Shown here piece by piece: positions 32,022 through 46,233 of a stretch of 64,000 nucleotides of DNA. Below the pieces are notes generated by a model that was not told the origin of the DNA, did not search any database, and was given only the letters and a program-made list of their open reading frames with translations. Location of the stretch: contig CM026557.1 in the NCBI GenBank assembly GCA_015143295.1, positions 35,349,965 through 35,413,964 of the forward strand. Reading direction: 5' to 3'. The DNA is from Tetracentron sinense (lineage: Eukaryota > Streptophyta > Magnoliopsida > Trochodendrales > Trochodendraceae). Position 1 is the stretch's first letter, and each line of letters starts with the position of its first letter. The translations under genes and the position numbers were made by a program.

Positions 32022-35000
32022 TGTTGGATGATTATCCTTAGTGTCAGAAGCTTAACAGTTTTGGAGGTCCGCAGAATTATGCATGTTGGATGATTATCCT
32101 TAGGGAAGGATTCTGAACGCTCCCGCTTACACCAATCGTCTCTTTTCAGGTATGTTCTATACCAGGGAGTCGCATATATGGTATTAAGTGACCTTAAAAC
32201 TTTTAGGAATACTTGTATTACCCCATCATTCAACATTTAAGATAGGCTGAGGTATAGTCTATAAGCAGACCCACCTGGAGGGGTATTCTTAAACCCTAAC
32301 CTGCATGCACCGTATACCTGTCTTCAATCATGGTTGAATATCAGGACACTTTTACCTAGGTAAGCACCCATCTAGGGGCATGTGATGAGCTATACTTGTG
32401 CTTGTAATAAAACACACTCGACCCAGTGTCTCGACATCATATATGAGGTTCAAATCTTAGGTAGACATGTCTTCACATGACCTATCCCCAATCGTGACCT
32501 GATAGGCCCCCGATTCCCAACAACCCGAGTAAAGCATACCAGACCTCTATTCGACAGCCTTATCGGATCACATATGCCCTGTCACACCTAATCGAAATCG
32601 AAAAAAAAAATCATTATCAATACTTTTGCATTTGCATACAAAGTATACTTAAACAAAGTCTGTCTTCGTCCAGGTAGATGACAGGACCTTCAAGGATCGT
32701 TAAGTCAACTGGCCAACCGTCACGGCCCATGCATTTGACCTCTTAGGTGGCATGTTATGACAAACTCCATAATACAATTGAAGCCCTCACTTCTAATCAG
32801 CATTTCACTTGAGTTCAGTACTACAAAATGAGGTCCATCTTAGACCTATCCATGGTTAAACCAGATTGACGCCTCATAAATGCTGTTGTCCAGTGTTGGA
32901 ACCCATCCTACATGGTGTTCTGTTTCAATAAGAACGAATTGTGTCCAATATTGGAAGAAATTCAGTGCATCTTAGGCTTAACTATAGATGGTGAAGCCAT
33001 AGTACCACGCTACAAGACAACATATAAGGCAGACCTCTCAAGGTTTTTGTATATTAAGCTTGCCTGCTTGAAGCATGGTCCTAATGGCTCTTACGATAGG
33101 ATACGTATAAGCTATCTTAAGGATTAGTACAACCGCAAATGGAACCCTGACAGTATAATAGTTGAACTGCTTGGTCTCAACACACTTATAGTCATGTCTC
33201 AGTTAGTCTTCCCGAGGTGCCGCATCCTCGCGTACTCAGTACTGTTAGGGGTTATCGAAGATATGTGTAGCCCAGGAACAGTTGTCCCAGTCATCCTCGT
33301 AGAACTTCTCAGGGCCCTCAGCCGAGCTGTAGACTGCTGAAAGGGCATCTTTCATGCCAGCGCACCATTATTGCACCTGTGATTGATAGGACATTTGCCT
33401 GCAATCATCTCGGTGCCTTCTTACCTCCGTGAAGCTTACAGTCCACCTAGGAAGATTTCTCAGAATCAGGGCCAGATTGTGTCTACAGATGTCAAGATTC
33501 TCTACCAGCTTCTCCAAAACCTGACAAAGGAGCATATCATATGGAAGTGCAAGTGGCTAATCCCGAAAAAGCTACCTCGTGTTGTCATAACAAGAAGGCA
33601 ATGCATGATCATTACTGGTCTGACCGACTCAAAAGAATATGTACTACTCTGAGTCCTCTACCAGTTTGGACTACTTTAGTGTATCCCGATGATAGATGAG
33701 CTGAGAAATGATCGTGTTGATTTCACTGTGCACTCCAAGTGCTTTACTTGTCACTTCAAGTCAGATTGGCGAAGCTCCAGGGAGACAAATGACCAGATTT
33801 TTTGGTTATAGCAGGACGACCTACTGATTCAACATACCTCTTTTTGGTGGAAAATCCTGACATTCCATCCAGTATGCCGGCACCAAGGAAACTGTCTACA
33901 CCAGTTTCAACACCATTAAAAGGAACTATCCCTATAGCTAAGATGATGGTTCCCTAGAGAGCCACATTCCTGGAAAGACAGTTACAAATCCAAGAGAAAG
34001 AGAAGAGGCTAAGAGAAGCCCAACAAGCATTCAGGCAGCAGGAAGTAGAGCAAGACTATAAACTCAAAGCAATACAGGAGCAGCTCGAGCAGACAATCCG
34101 ATCTCTCCAGAAGAGACGCAAAGGCGATGTCAGAGAGACAGCTATCATCAGGGCTCAACTCTATTTCTACTAAGAGCAAGACAGTGCAAAGGTTGAGATA
34201 ACCACCCGGATCCGACAGTTCGGATCCCGAATGTTCAATGCTGTTGAAATAATTGATAACATGGAGGTCGAGATCACATCCCTCCAACAGCAAAATCATG
34301 GACCTTAACGGTGTGCCCCAGCCACTTGACTTTGCCATCCCTGACGACCCTGCCTATGATCGAGTCTTTTTCCTTTTTGAGTCACATAGTCATATACTCA
34401 TAAGCATGCATCAATGAAAATCTTTTTTAACATCCTCTTTCCCTGCAAATCATGCATTTTCATGTTTAGTCGTTGCTTTCTTTTCAGTTGCATGAGTCGA
34501 CGCATGACTCGCTCTATGACTATAATTCTCACATAAGTAGCAGCCCTACACGCAATCTTGATAGAAGTGCCAATCACGGAAGAATCAACCGGCATTGATC
34601 CACCTGAGAACCGGTTAGAATCAATGGCAAAACAGTCAGACCAGCAATAGAGAATAAATGAGATCTTGCTGTCCCATGATCGGGACATCGCAGCCATGCA
34701 AACCAAAATTGACAGTGTTCTGAAATCCCCAAAGATTCTAATTGAGACTCAATCCGACGACCCTTCTACCTGAAACCCGACCGAAGAATCCTCTAAACAA
34801 CCTACCCAGGAGCCTCAGCCTATTCCAATGGTCATTCCTAATCCAGGACCTGCATCAGGTGGAGGAGAAGCAGACTATAAACAGTATGATGGGGCAGAGC
34901 AGCCCAAGGCCTCTCATATCAATCAGGACATGCCATCATCTTTTGAACCTATACAGTCCCTCAGGGACCATCATGAAGAGATTATATAGATAAAAGAAGA

Positions 35001-36540
35001 GATGAGACGAATGAAAGGGGCATCTTCTAGCTCCAGTCTATCACTAGAAGACTTGACCTTCTCGTTAAGAGATGTTGTTCCTCCAGGTTTCAAAGTACCT
35101 GACTTTGACAAGTACAAGAGCATCGGCTGCCCTAAACAACATCTATAATTGTACTTATGAGACATGCTACAACACAACAAGAACCAACCTCTTCTAATTC
35201 AGTACTTCCAGAAGAGTCTGAAGGAGGTAGCCCTAGCCTGGTTGATGACGGTAGACAAGCAAGCGATCAAAACTTGGTGCGACGCCATGAACATCTTTAT
35301 TGAGCAGTACTCTTTTAATCAAGAGCTTCGACCTCAAAGGAGCCAGTGTAACAACGAGTCTTTCTTGGAGTATGCCACTCGATGGAGAGAAATGACAGCT
35401 CGGATCCCAACTCCGATCCCCAAAGAAGAACTGGCAAGCATGTTTATGGGTACTCTAAAGCAACCCTACTCCACCTTGATGGTAACTTTTCCAGTTGTAG
35501 ACTTTGGCCCTCTCATTAAGACAGGTTCCCACATTGAAACTGCCATCAAGAATGGTGCTATCCACTCTAGTTTAGGGTTTGCTCCCCCTAGAATAATAGC
35601 TCCAGTTAACAGGAATAATGGTCCCAGAGACTGGAGAAGAAAAAAAGAAGTGCAAATGGTGGCTCCCGTAGCACCAATCAGATTACCGGCCCCGCCGCTC
35701 AGCCACAACAATCAGTGGCCAGAAACACCCAGCCAGTCAGACAGAATTAGGGTTCAAAACCGTCAACAGGACAAGCCGCTCAAGCTTTCACCCCTCTCCC
35801 TTACACCCTTAGTCAGCTCCTAGACTTTTTGACAAAGCAGGGTCTCCTCTCTATAAGGGGCCCGACCCCCCTTCTTGCACTAGATAAGCAAGGTTGGAAT
35901 TACCATACCGACCACCACTGCACCTTTCATTAAGGCCTAGGCCATGCTACCGACAATTGCATAGGCCTTAAGCATGCATTCCAAGATCTCTTGGATGAGG
36001 AAAAGGTTGAACTGGCTCCAGGCAACACCAGTATCATCTAGAAAACCACTGCCTCCATATAACGGAGAAGTCAATTTTATTGAGTGGGAAGATCCCGGGG
36101 CAGGACAACTGAGACCCAACATACTTGCAGTGGATGACGGCATAATCCGACCAACCTACCAGTCACCCGTTATCATCCCTCTCCCACAAAAAAACATCCA
36201 AACTATCTTACCTATAGTACAGATCCTTGCTATTAAACCAGGCAAAGAGCAAATTGTCTATACTATCCCTTGCCCAGTTAACTGACCCAGAACCCCAGCT
36301 TAAACTTTCACCTCATTTGGTTCCATCAGAATCTCATACATCTCATCCCCGCCTTTCACCCTCGACTGTGTACTTGCCACCCTCATTCTCTCATCCTTGA
36401 GAATGAAAGCATAGCCAACCTCACCCGATCTGGTTGGGTATACCTGTGGGCAATGAAATCTCACTGCCCGCAAGATGGGTGCATGGTGCACCTGCCTACA
36501 CAAGATCACCACCCATGAAATAGGTGGTTAAGCTTCACGC
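32022..36540 (+). mobile_element. Tat/Ogre-like gypsy fossil, 5' internal part (element A)
   Basis: Plus-strand remnants: at about 32890-33800 a segment resembling the plant DUF7745 / plant-mobile-domain-like region (FCFNKNELCPILEEIQCILG, LPAIISVPSYLREAY); at 33960-34290 charged, Q/E/R-rich sequence; and at 34980-35840 a gag core (LLIQYFQKSLKEVALAWLMT, ATRWREMTARIP). The stretches at 32022-32880 and 35840-36540 show nothing further that I can assign. The whole is broken in many places and looks old. Confidence 0.6.
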
Positions 36541-37826
36541 ATGCCAAAGGAACGGGCACCAGCTGGCCAAAGGCAAGCTCACCGCCAGCCCGCCTAGCAT
36601 TAAATGCTGGTAGCAGGACAATAATGTCCCACGAATACCCCTTTGTGTCAGTCCTTAGGGGATTGATACTTGGTTAGGGATTGCCCTTCTGGATAGACCC
36701 CATTCAAGTTTTGCGGACAAGCTCTATGAGTTCATCCGCAGGCCAGTCAATGACTAGCTCAGTCCGTGACCATAAAAGGCCATAGACTTAACGTAGACTA
36801 AGGGTTGGACCTATGGTCCCATCCTATCTTGGTCAGCGGACTGATTATGGTCAGACCTTGGTCCACAGCCCAAATAGGCTTTGGACCTGACCTAGACCAT
36901 GGGTGAGACCCATGGTCTCACATCTTTATTTTACAGACTGACCAAGGTCAATCCTTTCCCCAGATGACAGCTAGTATCTGACCGTCATGTGATAGAACAT
37001 CCTTAACAAAAAGGACTCTCTACCAACTTTGGAGGATCCCAAGACAGAGATCCCCTATTTTCTTTCAATAATAGAGTGCCATATGACACTTTATTTGAAA
37101 GGGGAAGTAATCTCTTCCTTTTTTTTTTGGGAAGATAAGACTCTTCCCTCTTTTGAAGGGAAGCCTTATCCTCTTAGGTTTCTAAAAAAGGAAAACCAAT
37201 TTGGAGTCTTTCAAGAAAGATGACTCCCATGCGTACCAAGTTTCCCCAAGATAAGGGAAACCAACTATCTAAAGACAGATGACTCTCTCTAAAAAGAGAA
37301 AATCTTTTGATTTCCAGAAAAGGGGAGGAAGTCAAAGGGAAGTCTAAAAAGGACTCTCCAAAACATATAAAAGGGAGTTTCTCACCAGAAACTCTGAGGA
37401 GACGAAAAAAACCAAGAACTTGGAAACACGAAAATGACCAAGGATGAATACGAAGAAAAAAATAAAAAGGACTTTCTCTTCTTTGGCAGGAAAAACATCA
37501 ACCAATGAGGAAGAAGAATGATCTCCTACAAAATGGAGAACATCAGGTGAACCCCCAATATGGCCACTTTTTTTTCCTTTTTGGATACAAAGACCTCTAT
37601 GAGGTATCTTGTAATGCCTACATGAGATCTGGGCAACCACATTGAATAAATAAATACTTTATTCAAATATTTGTTCTTCTTAATCAGAGGTTCTTCCCCA
37701 AATCAAGAAGGTAATTAACAGTCCGAGTTTACTCAGATTGGAAGGATAGTCCCCCACACAAAATAATAAACTCCATATAACAATGGAGGCAATTTGACAA
37801 CGTAGATGAAATTTATGCGTTACAAA
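36540..37826 (+). repeat. LTR-like region of a Tat/Ogre-like element
   Basis: It has an internal TATA box (CATATAAAAGG, 37364), a candidate polyadenylation signal (AATAAATAAA, 37644), an end in ...TTACA at about 37824, and directly after it a primer-binding-site-like sequence. The left border and a partner LTR were not found. Confidence 0.5.
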
Positions 37827-37830
37827 TTTC

Positions 37831-37848
37831 TGGCACGCCCGGTGGGAC
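37831..37848 (+). other. Primer-binding-site-like sequence
   Basis: TGGCACGCCCGGTGGGAC starts a few bases after the LTR-like end. TGG complements the CCA tail of a tRNA, as in LTR-element priming. I did not assign the tRNA. Confidence 0.55.
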
Positions 37849-40800
37849 ATCCTTCTCCTCTCATCTTTGATGAAGAATAAAAATAAAAGAACAAAAAATA
37901 AATAAAAGTGAGTAGTCATTTCCTCTATTTCCTTTTCGGTTTTGTGTAGAATAATCGAGTCTGTATGTGTGCGATGGGCCTACATCCTGACAATCAACCG
38001 GCAGGTGTATGTACCCCTATCCGGATTCCGGTGACTCATCCACTTACCTAGGCCGAGATAGCAGTAGCTCCAGCCAGGAGGGTCCGAACAACTAGTCAGA
38101 CCTCTGCAATGAGGCCACGGTCACCAGACCAGGTCTCTGTTGAGGACGCTCCATCCCGTAGCAGAAGCAGGACCCACCCTGTCAACTCAGGGCAATCTGC
38201 CTACATAAATCAATGGCAGGCAGGCAGCCAACAGTAGGTTGCCAGCCTGCGGTCATCCCAGAGAATGCTAGCCAGCCTGAGGGCACCTCAGAAGATGAGT
38301 GCTCATCCGTGGACACTCTTGTATGCGGACACCAAATAGAGTGCACCCAACCAGCTGCACATAAGACAAAGTAGCTCAACCACTTTGCGACAGGTCAGCC
38401 CAAAAGGTAGACCTATATCATCGGAAATCCTGAAAGGGAATTCCAAAATTGTTAACTCTTCGGGTCAACTAATGGAGCAAGCTCATTTCGGGCCCAAACC
38501 ATGATCCAGTCAAGGTATAAATAGGAAAAGCTCTTTAGGTCGATCCTAAGACAGACTGTTGAGAGCCCTCAGCCCAAGTTGGTTATTAAAACTCACTCCT
38601 CAAGAATTTATCAATAGAGGGGAGATGCTGTCCAAATTCTCTCAGGGCAAAAGAACAAGGCCACTGCCCTAAGGGACATAACAATAACTTCCCAAACAAA
38701 ATTGGTTAAAAATAACAAAAGTAACCAAGTACAGGGAATCAATCTGCAGGAGAAGTTCGTGGATAGGAGTTTGAGTCCTTGGACCCATGCTCAAAATCGG
38801 AAGGCTAGTCCGCAAGCCAATCCTGCGAGCATAAGGCGAACTGGCCTAGGCCACTCCGTGGGCAAGGGGCAATGCCCACTCGCGTACACTAAACAGGGTC
38901 TATGGACCCAAAGCTCAGTCACCCAAGGGTTTAGCCTAAGGTTATTTGGTGGACAGAGTTGAATCCAACTCCGCGGACAAGCCCAGAAATAGAACTGAGT
39001 CCGCGAACACAAGAGTTCACAGACAAGACCATCTCAAGAAGGAGAAGGAGCAGCAGATGGACAGAGGTTTATCCATAAACAGTTCCCTTTTCAAGAAAGA
39101 GATAAGGTGGCAGCTAAAGGCCAACAAAAACAGGGTCCCCTTGGGATAGAACTCGACACCCGATGACATCATTAACGATGTTATCAGATCAAGAAGTGAA
39201 AGAGCAGATCCTCAAGTTCTTTTAAACTACACAAGGGGCATTAACAGCAGTGATCAAAGTTACCCGACTGTTAATGCAAATACTAACCTAGACTCAGTAC
39301 CAGTAGATAGGAACTTGTTGATCAGGTTAGGTCCAAATGCAGGCATTAATCCGATGACCTTCACAACAATGACGGTAACTGTTTGTCATCAATAGCCTCC
39401 GTCCAGAAATGTCAGTCCATTCTGGGGCCGAACAAAAATGCGAAACCAGAAAGAAGAACCCGAGTACCATAAAATGTCAAGGAAGAAAACTCCTGAAGAG
39501 ATCTTCCAACTCATAAACCAAAAATATCACTTAGCTCCGCCAAAGAGGGCACATAATTACTGGTCGAAGCCAAGAATACCAGGAAAATAGGGGTCAGCTC
39601 CTATTCACTATGTTAGGAGGGAATCAAGAACTAGAATGTCATACCCCCATTATAAAAGCGACCTTGATCCAGAGCAATTTATAATTCTGTTGTTCCAAAG
39701 AACTGGTACACCGCTCGAGTAAAATCTCTCGGAAAGGCAACACTCTCAGAACTCAGCTGCTATCATTTTAACTACTTTGGACAAAGTAGAATCTTCTAGA
39801 GCTGTTGAAACAATAGCTCCTGGTCAAACGATTCCAAGGAGGAGGAGAAGCCGCAGAATTCATTCCAAGGGCAAAGAAATAGCCCAAGACCCAACTCAGT
39901 CAGTTTCAGAGCCTAACATCAGTGAATCCAAAGATGGATCAGAGCAAGAAGCGACCCCAGTAATCTCTCCAAGAGAATTGGGAAGAATTCCTCTATTTGA
40001 GGATTATGACTCTGATGAATCAGTTGTTCAATCAGCAATGCCGGAAGCAGTGTCAGAAATATCTCAAATGGTTTTCAACGCACCTAACTCTCTATACGGG
40101 ATGCCTAGCACTTAGTTCACAGAAGAAGAATTTCTTAGTCTGTTCCAGCTATGGGGACCAACATCTGAACGACCAGTATCGGTTATGATGACAAATTTGG
40201 ATGAGAATGCAGGGTAAAGGAATAATCCTGTAATTTCGGCACCTCCACCATTAGGTGATCAAACAACGGCCTTACAGGCTCAACTTTCGTACAAAGATAA
40301 TGAAATCACGGCTATGATGTCTCTAATGCATGAATTGGCTACTTAATTATCAGCTCTCAAATCTGCATCAGCAGTAGGACCTCGTTTCTCGTTCCAAGGA
40401 GACAGTAGTAATCAAGGCAAAACCCCTGCACCTCCAAATCATCCAATGGCACCTGAAATAGGTTCCATTCTAGATCAGGCCGCACTCATAGGAGGAGTTT
40501 CATTGTCTCTTCTCACTATAATCGAAGAGATAGTCCGCAATCAAATATGACAAGACAAAGAAAAAGGAGATGTTCGAAGTGATCTTGAAGCTTTATCTAG
40601 CTATCATGGATGCGATACCATTCCCATCGGGCTTTGTTCAACCAATATTAAAAATGTTTGATGGTACCAGAGATCCAATGCAACATCTATCCCATTTCCT
40701 CTCAAGATGCGGATTGGCGTCCAAGACTGGAGCTCTTTGCCTCTAAATCTTTGTGTAATCCTTAGAGGCTGCTACTTTCACATGGTATACCAACCTCCCT

Positions 40801-43800
40801 AAGGCTTCGATTCTTGATTGGAGTACAATGGTGTCTGAATTCAGCAAACAATTCTACAACACTCAAAGAAGAGTGAGTGTTTCAGAATTGATTGAAACCA
40901 GACAGAGAGACAATGAATCTGTCATAGAGTTCTTTGCCTGATGGAGAGTTTTGACCTTCTCCTGTCCCCAAAAGTTCACTCAATTAGAACTCATCCGGAT
41001 GTGCCTCAATAACTTCAAGCATGATCTTTTGACTGCCCTCATGGCCCAAACCTTTGTAGGTTTTGAAGATTTGTGCATAAAAGCACATGACATTGAGAGC
41101 CACATAGGAAAAAGAAGGTGAGGTAGAGGCACTGATCGCCTTGAATCCTCAATTGCCGCAGTAGTTGAAACAAAAAAGACTACACAACCATCACCAAGTG
41201 CAGGTAAACCAATTGGTCAATCAAACAATGATAAAGAACCAATCAAAATTGATACTAAACCAGTTCAAGGTGGAGCCCGAAGGCCACATGGCAAGATAAG
41301 CGTGACCTACCGAAGAGAGTTACCATCGAAGAAAGAATGAATAAAATCTATTCATTCTCTGAGGACATTATCGAAGATTTGTTTGAAGACCTCACCAATG
41401 AACTAATTGTTCTCCCGGAAAGTAGGAGACCCCAGAAGATTGGGATGAAAGATGATCCAAAATTTATCCTTATCATCTTATAATCAGTCACAAGATAAGT
41501 GATTGCTTTGTACTGAAGGATATCATTCAATGAATTTTAGACAATAAAGAGATTGTCATTGGTCAAGATCTCTAACAGGCAACTACATCAAATATGGTGG
41601 TAGCTTTAGAACCACTTGATAAAGATCAAACATCTTCAAGTGACAACTTTTTGGCGATAAACTGTTAGATGAAAATGATTTGACTCTTTTTGAAAGCAAA
41701 TGAGCCAAGAAGAAAAAGTAATTAGCTAAAAATACCGATGCTAAAAAGCAAGCTCAGGCTAGAAGACATGCCCAAGCTCAAAAAAAAGAGGGGAAGCGCA
41801 TGGCCAAGGCTGAGAAAAAAAAGAAGAGAGAAAGAGTAAGGAAAGCTAATAAAAATGACCCTACCCAAGACGCTCTTTTGAAACAAAAGTCATTAATGGC
41901 AATCACTTTGATAGATTTCATTCATCTGGGCTTTGCTCCAATTGTGACTATGATAGCCTCCAGTCAACAGATTCAGGAGATGAATCAAATATCTTCTCTT
42001 GCCATGTCATTAATGCAGTCTCAAATGAAGACCCTTCATGGTTGAACGTTCCAAGACAAGTGGTAGCCTGCATTCCAAAAAGACACCTGACATTTCAGGA
42101 TTGGTTAGATCAATCTGAAGATATTGAACCCTAGAAAGGAGACCATCCACACCTGGAAGAATACCTACAAGACTTTCAGATCTTTCTGAAAGATTTTTAT
42201 CTGGAGGAGAACGAGAGGCTGATGATGAACAAGTACAATCTGGTTTCCCTAAAGAGATGTCAAGTACACCTGATACTCCAAATCAAAATCATCATCATAT
42301 ACGACGATTGGTACAAATATTAAGCCAGCCCAAGAATCAAGATTCGCTTGCTGTAGTCAGTTTGAATAAGGACCCTTCAATAGAAGAAGCAGTCCTAAAC
42401 TCACGGTCAATTGACAGTACACCGACGTCTGAACAAATTTCAGCCCAGCCTGGAAGTCCAACTAGGCAATGTGAAAGACGAAGTCAGTCGCCCTTTCAAA
42501 GCAAAAAGAGGAAGCTTGACTTTAGTTCCCTGAACATGGTCCAACTCTTGGAAGGAGAGTCGTCTGAACCAATAAATCAGATGATTACCAAAGTCTATCA
42601 ACTTAATCTCTAGTTAGGTAGAAATCTAAAACTGAGATTTGTACCAATCTAATATAAAAATCGAACCAGAGCTCAATCGGCCCCTGTGCAAGCAGTTCCT
42701 GGTAATGAGAGAGTCAAATATGATATCCTGGCTAATCCGAAGAAAATTCCTTCGTTGTTGAGCATCTATGATGCTCTCACGATGTCTCCTGAATTGAGAT
42801 GTTTCTCATATATGCCCTCTCTAATTCGGAAGACTTCTCTAAAGAAGTTACAAGTCAGCCACCTCAGCCTCTTGAAACAGGGACTTCATGTCTCTTCACG
42901 ATCACTTTTGATGATGAAGACATACGAGCTGAGACTCTTCAACACAATCGACCATTGTTCATCAAGGGTCTAGTTAATGAAACTAGCATTTCCTGAGTAA
43001 TGATTGATGGAGGTTTGGCCGTCAACATCGTCCCAAGAAGGTAGATGAAAGCAACCTGATCATCCAAGGTGTTAACCAAAATGAATAAAAGCCCATGGGC
43101 ATGGTCAACCTCAAAACCAACTTCGGAGATATTGCTGAAACTACAACGTTTCTAAAGATCGATGTTGATACATCATATAGCGCCTTGTTGGGATGTCAAT
43201 AGATGCATAACCATTTAGTTGTACCATCTACCTATTACCAATGCCTCAAATACCCACAAGGAAACATGCAAGCAGGGATCGATGCTGATGATGATCAGTT
43301 CAATGATCCAGAGGCATATTAGTAGATGCGCGTTTCTATGTCAAAAGTACCCAAAGAAATATTCAACAAAAGCCCAAGTGGCAAAAGATTAAGAGCGGCC
43401 CGAAAAGCAATCATGGAGTTGCTTAAACAGTAGTTCCAAAAAGGGAGTTCAAATATACCTCGAAGTCCTAGAGAAAAGAAGGGCAATCAACCCTGGCTTT
43501 GGTTGAATCTCTCCAGAATCTTGAAGTGGACAAACCGGCTGACCCCTTACAGAATTGCGAGATTAAACAAGCTGACCCTCTTCAAGCTCTGAAAGTTGAT
43601 CATCTAGTTCCTTTGAGGAAGATGGACTATACAATGGTAGAAATTACCTCCAGTTGCACTGTTCTAGTCACCAGAAGAGAACAAATACCCATACTTTATA
43701 ATTCTTTCGGTCAATATGAAAGAATTAATCTTGCATACACTGATGAAAGGTATAGGGTGATCAATCTTTATAGGAAGAAATCAAATTATGGCAAACAAAC

Positions 43801-44440
43801 CCTCACGGTCCTTAAAAATCATGGACTAAATCTTGAATAAGGAGAACTAGTAAAAGGGACTCTATTACCTGCTTATGAAGCTGTACTCAAAATAGAGCAA
43901 CATAAGGTCCTGAATATTGGTGACTATGTTGATATAGTTACGCCAGGACTGAGATATGAGTCACCGATCTTTGTATTTGGAGGAAACCATCATCAAATTG
44001 TGAATATAGTCTCGATTAGAGTAAATTACTCATCAGACGAAGAAGATTCCGTAGAAGGGTCCTCAGAAGAAGAAACAGAGCCTCCACAAAAGCCTCTAGG
44101 GAGGAAGCAGTTCACCAAGAAATGACTGATAATTTGGCAAGAGTCAGTCTCAACATGTGGCGAGGATGGTCAGTGGCAGGAAGTAGTCCTAGCTTTATAC
44201 TTCCACCAAGAAAGAAAGGGGAAAAATCCATTGTCTTTGGTCCTGCAAAGCAAATAAGCGAGGCCACTACTTCTTATAGCTCCAATCAGAACAGGGAAAT
44301 GAACCTGTATCAGAAAAATATTATGTATAAACCAACAATCAAAAGACTGCTTAAGGAACTAGGGTTCAATCTTGAAGAAAAAGAGCAAGTCAAAGGCGAA
44401 CCAATGCCCGATCAGAACAGGAAAAATAGATGACTATTGT
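37849..44440 (+). mobile_element. Tat/Ogre-like gypsy fossil, gag and protease part (element B)
   Basis: From 37940 an N-terminal low-complexity region is seen. At 40600-41130 lies a gag core (MFDGTRDPMQHLSHFLSRCG, ATFTWYTNLPKASILDWSTM, VIEFFA). At 41730-41850 is a lysine/arginine-rich run (KAEKKKKRERVRKANKND). At 42930-43260 is a protease region of Tat type (RPLFIKGLVNETSIS, then DGGLAVNIVP). At 43500-44430 is a linker typical of these long elements. Broken in many places. Confidence 0.65.
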
Positions 44441-45700
44441 TTACAAAAAGTTTGACTCAACAAAAAGAGGCCTACAGTAGCCGACATTGGATTTTTCAAC
44501 GAGAGCAAAGAGAAAATAGAAGAGGGAGAAGAATGAGTGGTGCTTGGTCACTGTTTGATCGGACCAACCTTTCCTGTAACTTGCTTGCCCTGACCCTAGA
44601 TGGCCTCGATGGTGAGAGCCTCGGTCCACCAATGGATCAATGGTCGGTAATTAGATGACGCTTCGGCACTGTTGGAGAGGGTGCAGACCTGCTCTCCCGC
44701 TGGATCTTCTATTTCGGTAGCATCTTCGACAGTCAGCTCATCAAACATCTGTGTCATTTTGAATACTTTCGGATCTGGAATCCCTGAAGACTCGTCCTTG
44801 GACTGGGGGTTTGAGATACTGGCAATGGGTGCAAGGGGAATATCAGCTTCGGAGTCTAAGGATCTGAAGGTTCCGATTGGGAAGGTTATAGAGATGTGAG
44901 GTTGGGGTTTTGGTTTCGCCACTCGGCTGCTCTTCTTTGTCAGTTTGGAGAGATAGTCCTCAAACTTAGGCTTGTACCCCAATCTGAATGGCGGTGTGTA
45001 GCAAGGAGGTACATATCTCTTCTTTATCCCTTGGTTTCTGACTCCCATGCCTAATCCTGGCTAGTAGTTCATTCGGGCCATCATCTTGACAAATGATGGT
45101 ACTCCCTGTTTGTCTTGCTCTTCTATCTGGGTGATAGAATTGACCTACTCGAATTGGTACGTCATATAGGCAGTGTCTTGCCCTAATTCCTGGATATCCC
45201 CGAAAGAATTTGCCAAATCCTTTGAAGGGATCATGACCAAGTGGTCATCCTGGATAAACTTGATTCTTTGATGGAGAGATGAAGGAATGGTTCAGGCTAA
45301 GTGGATCCACAGCCTCCCAAGGAGCAAGGTAAATGAGGCTGACACATTTACGATTTGAAAGTTTACCGTAAACTGAGTAGGTCCGACCCCGATGGTCAAG
45401 TCGATGTCGCCCAGATTCTACTTGGTTAAGTTATCAAATGCCCTTATGGTCATGAGCCTCTTCTTCACCTGACTGAGGTTCAAACCTAAGCTTTGCAGCG
45501 TAAATAATGTGCAGATGTATAGGTCGGAGCCGTTGTCAATTGGTACTGCTGATAAAATTATGTCCATGCATTGAACTATAATGTAGAGAGCCTGGGTGTG
45601 ATCCTTGTCGCCGTTCGGTATTTTTTCTTTTGTGAAGGATATGATTCTTGATTCTAGCACTTGCCCCACTATGTGCCCTACTTTCACGGGCGTGAGGCTT
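44440..45700 (-). mobile_element. Inverted Tat-like gypsy fragment (protease region)
   Basis: On the minus strand, sequence at 45300-45690 reads like a Tat/Ogre protease neighbourhood (ALYIIVQCMDIILSAVPIDN, then GSDLYIC; IRAFDNL; LGDIDLTIG; LLLGRLWIH). It is preceded at 44596-45048 by a proline/serine-rich linker. It runs opposite to the sequence on both sides, so it is an inverted segment or a separate nested fragment. Fossil. Confidence 0.55.
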
Positions 45701-45739
45701 GGTGTTTCATAAGTGTTGTTAAATACTCGGAGTAATTGT

Positions 45740-46233
45740 TTCCGATGAGCACCAAATGTGTCTTTAAAGTCTCATCAGGAAAACTCCTTATCTTCATAGT
45801 CAGTAAAAGAAGCATTGAGATCGATCCAGCTAAAGCCAGGGCTATCATCGAAATGCCCACTCCAAAATCGAATAGGAAATCCGTGGATTCCTGGGCAGAA
45901 TTCAATATATAAGTTGGTTCATCTCTCAACTTACTCTGATATACAAGCCGATTTCAAGCTTCTCAGGAAGAACGTACCTACAGTCTAGACAGACAAGTGC
46001 CAAGAAGCCTTTGACATAATAAAGCAGTATCTCTTTCATCCGCCAGTACTTGTGTCTCCTACACTAGGACGACCACTGCTACTCTACATCTCAGTACAAG
46101 AAACCTCTATGGGGTGTGTCCTGACACAACATAATGAGACAAGCAAAACAGAGCAAGTCATCTACTACATCAGTAAACATCTGCTAGAGTATGAAGAGAA
46201 ATACAGCCCTCTTGAAAAGACTTGTCTGATGTT
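45740..46233 (+). mobile_element. Tat-like gypsy fossil, end of reverse transcriptase and RNase H
   Basis: Remnants RSIEIDPAKARAIIEMPTPK, PTLGRPLLLYISVQETSMGC and YYISKHLLEYEEKYSPLEKT mark the transition from reverse transcriptase to RNase H. The same domain resumes at about 48410 after a foreign insertion. Confidence 0.65.
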
